Assembly (NCBI GenBank): GCA_964194585.1
Contig: CAXMNG010000117.1
Span: 1-7,958, forward strand
Length of the DNA: 7,958 nt
From: JAABYT01 sp964194585
Lineage (GTDB): Bacteria; Pseudomonadota; Gammaproteobacteria; HK1
Direction: 5' to 3'
Part shown: positions 1 through 6,042 of the stretch, in pieces
Numbering within the stretch: position 1 is the first letter of the stretch
Layout of the letters: each line of letters opens with the position of its first letter
Translations under genes and position numbers: made by a program
The notes under the pieces: model-generated
What the model was told of the DNA's origin: nothing
Databases searched by the model: none
What the model saw: only the letters and a program-made list of their open reading frames with translations

Positions 1-35
1 AGCTGAAGGGCATCGTGGTGCAACTCCCCGGCTGA
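1..35 (+). CDS. C-terminal end of an upstream gene, probably a SPOR-domain (DedD/FtsN-like) protein (partial)
   Basis: Frame 3 reads LKGIVVQLPG followed by TGA at 33-35. Only ten codons are inside the window, so no domain can be shown. The ending resembles the last strand of a SPOR peptidoglycan-binding domain, which often finishes with a Leu-Lys-Gly-x-Val-Val pattern. In pseudomonads and related gammaproteobacteria a SPOR-domain gene sits immediately upstream of cvpA, which is what follows here. Identification therefore rests on context plus a very short match. The other two frames contain no better candidate. Confidence 0.45.
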   Translation, partial: LKGIVVQLPG

Positions 36-141
36 GCCCCGGGCGGGCCATTTCGAGCACATCAGCCCTCTGTTACAATCGCGGCCCGCCAACCCGGAAA
101 TGAATGGTCAACGCGGTAATTCACTTGCTCACCTCCGCCAT

Positions 142-630
142 ATGATTTGGGTGGACTATGCCATCATCGCCATTCTGGTCGTGTCCGCCGCGATCAGCGT
201 GCTACGGGGTTTCCTCAGGGAAGCGCTTTCTCTGCTCGGCTGGGTGCTGGCGTTCTGGCTGGCGCTCACTTTTGCCGACGACGTGAGCGGGCTCTTCGCC
301 AGCTACGTCTCCCAACCGTCCATGCGCCATGGTCTGGCATTTTTCACCATCCTGGTCGGCACCCTCGTGATAACCGCCATCGTCATGTATCTGGTGCGGC
401 TCATCGTCGACAAGACGGAGATCACGGGAACCGACCGCGCCCTGGGGATCGTATTCGGGATCGCCCGGGGTATCGTCATCGTAGCGATACTGGTCTTGTT
501 CGCCGGTCTCACCGCGGTGCCGAAGGATCCCTGGTGGAAGGAATCGATATTTCTGCCGCATTTCCAGGTGCTGGCGGTGGAGATCCGATCGCTGTTGCCG
601 CCGGAAGTCGCCATTCTTTTCAAGTATTGA
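142..630 (+). CDS. cvpA: CvpA family inner-membrane protein
   Basis: This is a 162-residue integral inner-membrane protein of the CvpA family, named for colicin V production in E. coli. Its biochemical role is not well defined, though it has been linked to envelope integrity and biofilm behaviour. Four hydrophobic segments are visible, roughly at residues 3-22, 28-46, 64-89 and 103-125. The family pattern RGFLRE follows the first helix, and TDRALG followed by GIARG precedes and enters the fourth. The start at ATG 142 (MIWVDYA) is chosen because family members begin this way. An in-frame ATG at 100 would add 14 polar residues, and neither start has a clear Shine-Dalgarno sequence. purF begins 21 bases downstream, the classic cvpA-purF pairing, so the two are probably cotranscribed. 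No obvious PurR operator was seen upstream. Confidence 0.9.
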   Translation: MIWVDYAIIAILVVSAAISVLRGFLREALSLLGWVLAFWLALTFADDVSGLFASYVSQPSMRHGLAFFTILVGTLVITAIVMYLVRLIVDKTEITGTDRALGIVFGIARGIVIVAILVLFAGLTAVPKDPWWKESIFLPHFQVLAVEIRSLLPPEVAILFKY

Positions 631-651
631 CCCGAGGTACGCTCGAGAAGC

Positions 652-2130
652 ATGTGTGGAATAGTCGGTATTGTTGCCAACAGTGACGTCAACCAGACGC
701 TCTACGATGCGCTGACGGTTCTACAGCATCGCGGCCAGGATGCGGCGGGCATCGCCACCTGCGAGGGAGCACGCCTGCATCAGCGAAAGGACAATGGACT
801 CGTGCGGGAGGTCTTTCGAACCAAGCACATGTTGAGTCTGGGCGGCAACATGGGGATCGGGCACGTCCGATATCCGACCGCCGGGCGCGCATCGCCCACC
901 GAGGCGCAACCCTTTTATGTCAATTCCCCTTTCGGAATCACGCTCGCCCACAACGGCAATCTCATCAATTCGCGGCAGCTCATGCGGGACGTGTTCCGCG
1001 ACGACCGACGCCACATCAACACCGAATCCGACTCGGAAATACTCCTCAACGTATTCGCCCACGAGCTCATGAAGTCGGGGAAGCTCCGCATCGATGAAAA
1101 CGACGTCTTCGAGGCCGTGTCCGGTGTGCACAAGCGCTGCCATGGCGGATATGCGGCAATCGCCATGATCGTCGGCTATGGGGTGGTCGCGTTTCGTGAT
1201 CCCTTCGGCATTCGTCCCGTGTGTTTCGGCTACCGGGACACCGACGATGGACGCGAGTACATGATCGCATCGGAGAGCGTGGCGCTGGATGCCCTCGGAT
1301 TCGAGCTGATGCGCGATCTCGAGCCCGGTGAGGCCATCGTCATCGATACGAACGCCGGGATACACACCCGGCAGTGCGCCGAGAACTCCGTCTATTCACC
1401 GTGCATATTCGAGTACGTGTATCTGGCGCGCCCGGATTCTATCATCGACGACGTATCTGTGTACAAGGCGCGACTGCGCATGGGTGAACGACTCGCCGAC
1501 CGGATTCTCGAAGCATGGCCCGATCACGATATCGACGTGGTTATTCCCATCCCCGACACCAGCCGAACGGCTGCATTGCCGTTGTCGTACAAGCTCGGCG
1601 TCAAGTATCGCGAAGGATTCATAAAAAATCGATACATCGGCCGTACCTTCATCATGCCGGGACAGGAGGAACGGGAGCGATCGGTGCGCCACAAGCTGAA
1701 CGCCATCGCCTTGGAATTCGAGGGCAAGAACGTCCTGCTGGTGGATGACTCCATCGTCCGCGGGACCACCTCCGCGCAGATTATTCACATGGCGCGGGAA
1801 GCCGGCGCACGCAAAGTCTACTTCGCCTCTGCGGCGCCGCCGGTGCGGTATCAAAACGTCTATGGTATCGACATGCCGGTGGTCGGCGAACTCATCGCCC
1901 ACAATCGTACCGAGGACCAGATTGCCGCGACCATCGGCGCGGATCGGCTTTTCTATCAGACCGTGGACGATCTCATCGACGCCGTGCGCAAAGGCAACCC
2001 GCGGCTGCGTGCATTCGATACTTCCTGCTTCACCGGCGACTACGTGACCGGCGGAGTCACGACTGACTACCTGGAGCAGATAGCGCTGGCGAGGAACGAC
2101 GCAGCCAAGGAGAGAGCAGCGCAGGGATAG
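652..2130 (+). CDS. purF: Amidophosphoribosyltransferase (PurF)
   Basis: PurF catalyses the first committed step of de novo purine synthesis, converting PRPP and glutamine to 5-phosphoribosylamine in the cytoplasm. The 492-residue protein starts MCGIVGIV, so after Met removal Cys2 is the N-terminal glutaminase nucleophile. There is no propeptide, which marks the E. coli-like rather than the Bacillus Fe-S type. Glutaminase-domain residues are visible: Arg73 in HVRYPTAG, Asn101-Gly102 of the oxyanion hole in HNGN, and Asp127 in ESDSE. The phosphoribosyltransferase domain carries the PRPP loop VLLVDDSIVRGTT at about 361-373, and IPDTSR near residue 305 fits the family. A purine-rich stretch, GAGAAG (645-650), lies just before the ATG. 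The repeat block at 2132-2180 begins one base after the stop. Length is close to the usual 500-505 residues, with no damage seen. Confidence 0.98.
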   Translation: MCGIVGIVANSDVNQTLYDALTVLQHRGQDAAGIATCEGARLHQRKDNGLVREVFRTKHMLSLGGNMGIGHVRYPTAGRASPTEAQPFYVNSPFGITLAHNGNLINSRQLMRDVFRDDRRHINTESDSEILLNVFAHELMKSGKLRIDENDVFEAVSGVHKRCHGGYAAIAMIVGYGVVAFRDPFGIRPVCFGYRDTDDGREYMIASESVALDALGFELMRDLEPGEAIVIDTNAGIHTRQCAENSVYSPCIFEYVYLARPDSIIDDVSVYKARLRMGERLADRILEAWPDHDIDVVIPIPDTSRTAALPLSYKLGVKYREGFIKNRYIGRTFIMPGQEERERSVRHKLNAIALEFEGKNVLLVDDSIVRGTTSAQIIHMAREAGARKVYFASAAPPVRYQNVYGIDMPVVGELIAHNRTEDQIAATIGADRLFYQTVDDLIDAVRKGNPRLRAFDTSCFTGDYVTGGVTTDYLEQIALARNDAAKERAAQG

Positions 2131-2131
2131 A

Positions 2132-2180
2132 ATTTAAACAGGGACAGATTTAAACAGGGACAGATTTGAAATCTGTCCCT
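2132..2180 (+). repeat. 16-bp tandem repeat running into a 25-bp palindrome
   Basis: The unit ATTTAAACAGGGACAG occurs twice head to tail (2132-2147 and 2148-2163). The second copy continues into a perfect inverted repeat: AGGGACAGATTT (2156-2167), one central G (2168) and AAATCTGTCCCT (2169-2180). In RNA this would be a hairpin with its loop around TTTGAAA. The first copy (2140-2151) could pair with the same right arm instead. A third partial copy, ACAGGGAC, lies at 2189-2196 and overlaps the metZ -35 box. No T-run follows, so it is not a standard terminator, though the hairpin could stabilise the purF mRNA end. GGGACAGATTT-type intergenic repeats are familiar to me from many proteobacteria, sometimes linked to REP-type Y1 transposases. 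That link is memory, not shown here. Confidence 0.85.
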
Positions 2181-2185
2181 CCCCA

Positions 2186-2215
2186 TTGACAGGGACCTCG
2201 ACCTTCGCTTACCCT
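2186..2215 (+). promoter_or_regulatory. Predicted sigma70 promoter for the metZ leader
   Basis: A perfect -35 box TTGACA lies at 2186-2191. After an 18-base spacer, TACCCT at 2210-2215 fits a weak -10 box, keeping the important first T, second A and last T. The transcript would start near 2222, two or three bases before the first helix of the predicted riboswitch (2225). That is the spacing expected for a promoter serving a leader-encoded aptamer. The -10 match is poor (3 of 6), so the exact spacing is uncertain. Confidence 0.5.
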
Positions 2216-2224
2216 CCTTTACCA

Positions 2225-2283
2225 AGCGCCGATTTGATCTAAATCAGCTTGCGGGCGCTCAATAAATACGGCTAAAGCGAGGG
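2225..2283 (+). promoter_or_regulatory. SAM-II riboswitch aptamer upstream of metZ
   Basis: This leader element should bind S-adenosylmethionine and lower expression of metZ when SAM is plentiful. Helix P1 is AGCGCC (2225-2230) with GGCGCT (2254-2259), six pairs. It is followed by the conserved GATTT (2231-2235). TTGC (2249-2252) comes just before the 3' strand of P1, then AATAAAT (2261-2267), GGCTAAA (2270-2276) and AGGG (2280-2283). Aligned by eye to the marine metagenomic SAM-II RNA as I recall it, P1 length, the loop U-run, the TAAAT block and the GCTAAA block coincide in register. Pseudoknot P2 can form as C2252-G2271, G2251-C2272, U2250-A2274, U2249-A2275, C2248-G2277 and G2247-C2278. 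The uridines I recall as ligand contacts map to U2233, U2234, U2250 and U2273. The main difference is about six extra loop bases. A methionine-synthesis gene directly downstream supports the call. Confidence 0.85.
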
Positions 2284-2298
2284 CAAACCTGCTTTAGC
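2271..2298 (+). promoter_or_regulatory. Predicted antiterminator helix of the metZ riboswitch
   Basis: GCTAAAGC (2271-2278) is the exact reverse complement of GCTTTAGC (2291-2298), giving an eight-pair helix around a 12-base loop. Its left arm is the conserved 3' core of the SAM-II aptamer. Its right arm overlaps the terminator's 5' arm at 2291-2295. The helix therefore cannot coexist with either the folded aptamer or the terminator. Without SAM it should form and let transcription continue into metZ. The geometry is seen in sequence; the regulatory role is inferred. Confidence 0.7.
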
Positions 2299-2322
2299 AA
2301 CCGCGAAAGCAGGTTTTTTTTT
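2286..2322 (+). terminator. Intrinsic terminator between the riboswitch aptamer and metZ
   Basis: Ten-pair stem AACCTGCTTT (2286-2295) with AAAGCAGGTT (2306-2315), loop AGCAACCGCG (2296-2305), then seven more Ts (2316-2322). It lies only 38 bases before the metZ start and right after the aptamer, so it is read as the off-state of a transcription attenuator, not simply the end of purF. Outer bases GAGGGC (2279-2284) and GCCCTC (2323-2328) are also complementary, which would leave the extra Ts as a bulge in full-length read-through RNA. Confidence 0.9.
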
Positions 2323-2359
2323 GCCCTCACGACGTTCACCCGATTTAGGGGGCAAGGTA

Positions 2360-3562
2360 GTGGAAAAATTCGATACCCGTGCCATACGCAGCGGTCAAGT
2401 CCGGACCGCCGAGTCCGAGCACAACGATCCCATATTCCTGACATCCAGCTTCGTCTTCGACAGCGCCCGCCAGGCGGCGGCGCGTTTCGCCCATAAAGAA
2501 GAAGGCAACGTCTATTCCCGATTCACCAATCCCACGGTGCGCGCTTTCGAAGACCGGTTAGCGGCGCTGGAGGGGGCCGAGCATTGCATCGGCACCTCGT
2601 CGGGAATGTCGGCGGTACTCGCCACCTGCCTTGCGCTTTTGAAGAGTGGCGATCACATCGTTGCCGCGCACGATCTTTTCGGGTCCACCGTGTCGTTGTT
2701 CAGCAACGTCCTTTCCAAATTCGAAATTCAAACGAGTTTCGTGTCGGTCACAGACAAGGAAGCATGGCAGGCGGCCATTCGACCGGAGACGCGCTTCCTT
2801 TTCATCGAGAGCCCGACCAATCCCCTTGGGGATGTTGCGGACATCGTCTGGCTTGGCGATCTCGCTCACGACAACGATTGCTTGCTCGTCGTGGACAACT
2901 GCCTGTGCACGCCGGCGTTGCAGTTGCCTTTCGAGATGGGCGCGGACATCGTCATTCACTCGGCGACCAAATTTATCGACGGACAGGGGCGCTGTGTGGG
3001 CGGCGCCGTGTTGATGCAGGACAAGGAGATCTACGATCAGGTATTCAGCTTCCTGCGTACCTGCGGCCCGACCATGAGCCCCTTCAACGCCTGGGTGTTC
3101 CTGAACGGTCTGGAAACCCTGAGTCTGCGCATGCGCGCTCATTGCGAAGGTGCACTTGCGTTGGCGCGCCGGCTGGAAAAACATCCGGCGGTGGCGAAGA
3201 TTTACTATCCGGGACTCGAGAGTCATCCTCAGCATGCTCTCGCCGCGCGCCAGCAGAAGGCATTCGGATCCGTTGTCGCCTTCGAGATCCACGGCGATCG
3301 CGAGGACGCCTGGTCGGTGATCGACGCCACGCGAGTTCTCTCCATCACAGCCAACCTCGGGGATGCGAAAACCACCATCACGCATCCGGCGAGCACGACC
3401 CATTGTCGCATCACCCAGGAACAGCGGGATCTGGCCGGTATTCGGGAATCGTTGATTCGCGTTGCGGTGGGGCTGGAGGACATCGACGACATCGAGGCCG
3501 ATCTACTCAGGGGGCTTGACGCCTTGACGGTGGCGCCGCGCGTTCGCGCGGTGCCCTGCTGA
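2360..3562 (+). CDS. metZ: O-succinylhomoserine sulfhydrylase (MetZ)
   Basis: A cytoplasmic PLP enzyme of the Cys/Met metabolism family (aspartate-aminotransferase fold). It makes homocysteine from O-succinylhomoserine and sulfide, releasing succinate. GTG 2360 gives a 400-residue protein, the family's usual size, with AGGGGG (2347-2352) as ribosome binding site. A TTG at 2321 would extend the frame but lies inside the terminator. Visible motifs are YSRFTNPT (52-59, with the Tyr and Arg that reach the neighbouring subunit's cofactor), GTSSGM (78-83, phosphate loop), Asp179 in VVDN (pairs with the pyridine nitrogen) and SATKF with Lys204 as Schiff-base lysine. The residue usually Tyr in the YGGT motif is Phe107 in FGST, as I recall for other sulfhydrylases. 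O-acetylhomoserine use or cystathionine gamma-synthase activity cannot be excluded, but the cvpA-purF-metZ order supports MetZ. The predicted SAM-II attenuator lies directly upstream. Confidence 0.93.
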   Translation: MEKFDTRAIRSGQVRTAESEHNDPIFLTSSFVFDSARQAAARFAHKEEGNVYSRFTNPTVRAFEDRLAALEGAEHCIGTSSGMSAVLATCLALLKSGDHIVAAHDLFGSTVSLFSNVLSKFEIQTSFVSVTDKEAWQAAIRPETRFLFIESPTNPLGDVADIVWLGDLAHDNDCLLVVDNCLCTPALQLPFEMGADIVIHSATKFIDGQGRCVGGAVLMQDKEIYDQVFSFLRTCGPTMSPFNAWVFLNGLETLSLRMRAHCEGALALARRLEKHPAVAKIYYPGLESHPQHALAARQQKAFGSVVAFEIHGDREDAWSVIDATRVLSITANLGDAKTTITHPASTTHCRITQEQRDLAGIRESLIRVAVGLEDIDDIEADLLRGLDALTVAPRVRAVPC

Positions 3563-3587
3563 CGGCCGGCGGGAGAGTCCAATCGCC

Positions 3588-5102
3588 ATGGTGACCATCA
3601 AGCAAAGCGATGTCATCGACAGCATCTCCGATGCACTGCAATACATCTCTTATTATCATCCCGTCGACTTCGTGAAGGCTTTGGGCGAAGCCTACGAGCG
3701 TGAGCAGTCGCCGGCGGCCAAGGATGCCATGGCGCAAATCCTCACCAATTCCCGTATGAGTGCGGAGGGCAAGCGACCCATTTGTCAGGACACCGGGATC
3801 GTGGTGGCGTTCGTGGATGTGGGTATGGATGTGCGTTGGGACGCGGGTCTGGGCCTCGAGGATATGATCAACGAGGGCGTGCGCCGTGCCTACACTCACC
3901 CGGACAACGTGCTGCGCGCCTCGGTCGTGCACTCGCCCACCAGCGCTCGCGTGAACACCCGGGACAACACGCCGGCGGTGATTCATGTGAGGCTCGTGCC
4001 CGGCAGCTCGGTGGACGTGCGCATCGCCGCCAAGGGCGGCGGCTCGGAAAGCAAGGCTCGCTTCGAGATGCTGAACCCCAGCGACAGTGTCGTCGACTGG
4101 GTGCTGAAGACCCTTCCGACCATGGGCGCCGGCTGGTGTCCGCCCGGCATCCTCGGCATCGGCATCGGCGGCACACCGGAGAAGGCTCTGTTGCTCGCCA
4201 AAGAATCCTTGCTCGCTCCCATCGATCTGCATGAGGTGCGCGAGCGCGGCGCGCGCAACGACATCGAGGCGCTGCGTCTGGAAATCTACGACAAGGTGAA
4301 CGCCCTGGGCATCGGCGCCCAGGGTCTGGGCGGATTGACCACCGTGCTGGACGTCAAGATACTGGATTACCCCACCCACGCCGTATCACTGCCGGTAGCG
4401 ATGATCCCGAACTGCGCGGCCACCCGCCACGCCCACTTTACCCTCGACGGCAGCGGTCCGGCGCATCTCGCACCGCCGAAGCTCGAGGACTGGCCGGATA
4501 TCAGCTGGACACCGTCATCGGACGCGCGGCGCGTCGATCTCGACACCCTCAGCCGCGAGCAGGTGCAGGAATGGAAGGCCGGGGATCGCCTGCTGCTCTC
4601 CGGGCGGCTGTTCACCGGACGCGACGCTGCCCACAAACGCATCGCAGACTTGATCGAGGCAGGCAAGCCGCTTCCCGAGGGCGTCGAGCTGGAGAACAGG
4701 ATCATCTACTACGTGGGTCCCGTGGACCCCGTGCGTGACGAGGTAGTGGGGCCCGCGGGACCAACCACCGCGACACGTATGGACAAGTTCACGGACATGA
4801 TGCTGGCGGAGACCGGGCTCATCGGCATGATCGGCAAGGCTGAGCGTGGCCCGGAAGGCATCGAGGCCATTCGCCGTCACAAGGCCGTGTACCTGATGGC
4901 CGTGGGCGGCGCCGCCTACCTGGTTTCCAAGGCAATCCGCAAGACCCGCATCGTGGCCTTCGAGGATCTCGGTATGGAGGCGATTCGTGAATTCGAAGTG
5001 GAGGACATGCCGGTAACGGTCGCCGTCGATTCCAGCGGCGAGTCCGTGCACCACACCGGGCCCGCCCACTGGCGCGGGAAGTTTCCGGTGGCAGTGGTAT
5101 AG
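3588..5102 (+). CDS. fumA: Class I (iron-sulfur) fumarate hydratase
   Basis: Reversibly hydrates fumarate to L-malate in the TCA cycle. The 504-residue single chain joins the N-terminal cluster-binding domain (about 1-290) to the C-terminal domain (about 310-504, with GPTTATRMD) that are separate subunits in some relatives. The three cysteines expected to hold the [4Fe-4S] cluster are Cys66 in ICQDTG, Cys184 in GWCPPG and Cys276 in PNCAATRH. The fourth iron is free to act on substrate, which makes class I enzymes sensitive to oxygen and superoxide. ATG 3588 has GGGAGAG (3571-3577) upstream. The gene follows metZ by 25 bases with no terminator between, so it probably shares the SAM-controlled transcript. 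Tartrate dehydratase and other hydratases share this fold, so substrate is not proven. The symbol follows common usage for the class; single-chain forms of about 505 residues are shorter than E. coli FumA. Confidence 0.9.
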   Translation: MVTIKQSDVIDSISDALQYISYYHPVDFVKALGEAYEREQSPAAKDAMAQILTNSRMSAEGKRPICQDTGIVVAFVDVGMDVRWDAGLGLEDMINEGVRRAYTHPDNVLRASVVHSPTSARVNTRDNTPAVIHVRLVPGSSVDVRIAAKGGGSESKARFEMLNPSDSVVDWVLKTLPTMGAGWCPPGILGIGIGGTPEKALLLAKESLLAPIDLHEVRERGARNDIEALRLEIYDKVNALGIGAQGLGGLTTVLDVKILDYPTHAVSLPVAMIPNCAATRHAHFTLDGSGPAHLAPPKLEDWPDISWTPSSDARRVDLDTLSREQVQEWKAGDRLLLSGRLFTGRDAAHKRIADLIEAGKPLPEGVELENRIIYYVGPVDPVRDEVVGPAGPTTATRMDKFTDMMLAETGLIGMIGKAERGPEGIEAIRRHKAVYLMAVGGAAYLVSKAIRKTRIVAFEDLGMEAIREFEVEDMPVTVAVDSSGESVHHTGPAHWRGKFPVAVV

Positions 5103-5122
5103 GATTTTTCTACCCGCCGGCA

Positions 5123-5614
5123 GTGCCCCCGTCCAACACGATTGTCGCTATTGTCTCGGCCGACGATCCGCGTGTGGCAGAGGCGCGAATGCTGCTGCTG
5201 GAATACACCGAATCCCTCGACGTCGATCTGTCCTTCCAGAACGTCGACCAGGAACTCAGCGAATTCCCCGGCAGCTACATGCCACCCACCGGTGCCCTGT
5301 TACTGGTCAGCCGTGGCGGGAAAATCGCGGGCAGCGTTGCAATGCGCAAGCTCGATGCGGCGGTCTGCGAGATGAAGCGCCTTTACGTGCGTCCCGACTC
5401 TCGGGGGCTCGGCGTCGGACGCGCGCTCGCCGTCGCCGTCATCGAGGCGGCCAGGGATATGGGCTACCGGAAAATGCGTCTGGACACGCTGGCGGGCATG
5501 GACGATGCCCAGGGTCTTTACCGCACCCTTGGATTCCGGGAGATCGCCGCTTACTATGAAAACCCCGTTTCGGGCACCAGGTACCTGGAGCTCGACCTGA
5601 GGTTATCGAAGTGA
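5123..5614 (+). CDS. GNAT family N-acetyltransferase
   Basis: A 163-residue protein of the GCN5-related acetyltransferase fold, which moves an acetyl group from acetyl-CoA to an amine. The acetyl-CoA loop is visible as RGLGVG at 94-99, preceded by strand EMKRLYVRP (83-91) and followed by helix GRALAVAVIEAARDMGY. GLYRTLGF (131-138) is the usual C-terminal motif with the conserved Tyr. The whole chain is one domain, and the substrate cannot be told from sequence. The start is a GTG at 5123, 20 bases after the fumarase stop and without a clear Shine-Dalgarno sequence. It is the start giving a full-length fold; the next in-frame Met (residue 23) would cut into the first helix. The stop overlaps the msrB start by four bases (GTGA), suggesting translational coupling. 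A role alongside MsrB is possible but unsupported beyond position. Confidence 0.87.
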   Translation: MPPSNTIVAIVSADDPRVAEARMLLLEYTESLDVDLSFQNVDQELSEFPGSYMPPTGALLLVSRGGKIAGSVAMRKLDAAVCEMKRLYVRPDSRGLGVGRALAVAVIEAARDMGYRKMRLDTLAGMDDAQGLYRTLGFREIAAYYENPVSGTRYLELDLRLSK

Positions 5615-6036
5615 AGGACAAAATGAAGGACAAAATCGAAAAATCCAACGAAGAGTGGATGAAGGAACTGACGCCTGAGCAATACCGGGTGACCCGACAG
5701 AAGGGTACCGAGCGTCCGTTCACCGGCGATTATCATGACAGCAAGAAACAGGGCACCTACCTGTGCGTCTGCTGCGGCATGCCGCTCTTCCACTCCGATC
5801 ACAAATTCGACTCCGGCACTGGCTGGCCGAGTTTTCACTCTCCGGTCCACGAAGATCACGTTAGCGAGGAAAAGGATCGCACCCTGTGGATGGTGCGCAC
5901 GGAAGTCCTCTGCAGTGCTTGCGACGCGCATCTCGGGCACGTGTTTCCAGATGGCCCGGAGCCCACCGGACAGCGCTACTGCATCAACTCGGCGGCCCTG
6001 AAGCTCGACGAGAAAAAGAACACCACGGAAGAGTGA
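5611..6036 (+). CDS. msrB: Peptide-methionine (R)-S-oxide reductase MsrB
   Basis: Reduces the R epimer of methionine sulfoxide in oxidised proteins back to methionine, using thioredoxin. The 141-residue chain has all core motifs. Zinc ligands are Cys52 and Cys55 (CVCC) plus Cys101 and Cys104 (CSAC). GTGWPSF lies at 69-75, GHVFPDGP at 109-116, and RYCINS carries catalytic Cys124. The site that holds a resolving Cys in some MsrBs (GCGWP) is Thr70 here, so recycling probably relies on another cysteine or direct thioredoxin attack, as in E. coli-type enzymes. No signal peptide is seen, so it should be cytoplasmic. The start is ambiguous. GTG 5611 overlaps the previous stop and has TGAGG (5598-5602) at good spacing. 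ATG 5623, four codons later, has AAGGA (5614-5618). A 12-base duplication (5614-5637) creates this MKDK repeat. Confidence 0.96.
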   Translation: MKDKMKDKIEKSNEEWMKELTPEQYRVTRQKGTERPFTGDYHDSKKQGTYLCVCCGMPLFHSDHKFDSGTGWPSFHSPVHEDHVSEEKDRTLWMVRTEVLCSACDAHLGHVFPDGPEPTGQRYCINSAALKLDEKKNTTEE

Positions 6037-6042
6037 TTTCAG

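Noticed and set aside
51..79. Possible promoter for cvpA-purF (TTTCGA, 17 bases, TACAAT)
   Set aside because: The TACAAT box is good but the -35 match is only about 3 of 6, and the genes may be read from further upstream, so it was not listed as a feature.
100..141. ATG 100 as the cvpA start, adding 14 residues
   Set aside because: The added residues are polar and unlike the family, which begins just before the first helix as MIWVDYA does. No ribosome binding site favours it, though it is not fully excluded.
2132..2163. CRISPR-like direct repeats
   Set aside because: The two 16-base units abut without spacers, and no cas gene is present.
2279..2310. SAM-I (S-box) riboswitch suggested by AGGGC and GCAACC
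   Set aside because: The S-box four-way junction and kink-turn are absent. These bases are explained by the terminator loop, while the SAM-II pattern just upstream fits in register.
2321..2359. N-terminal extension of MetZ from a TTG at 2321
   Set aside because: The codon lies in the T-run of the intrinsic terminator, the extra 13 residues match no family start, and GTG 2360 has AGGGGG at proper spacing.
3507..4379. 290-codon open frame on the - strand opposite metZ and fumarase
   Set aside because: It is a shadow of the fumarase reading frame with no recognisable domain.
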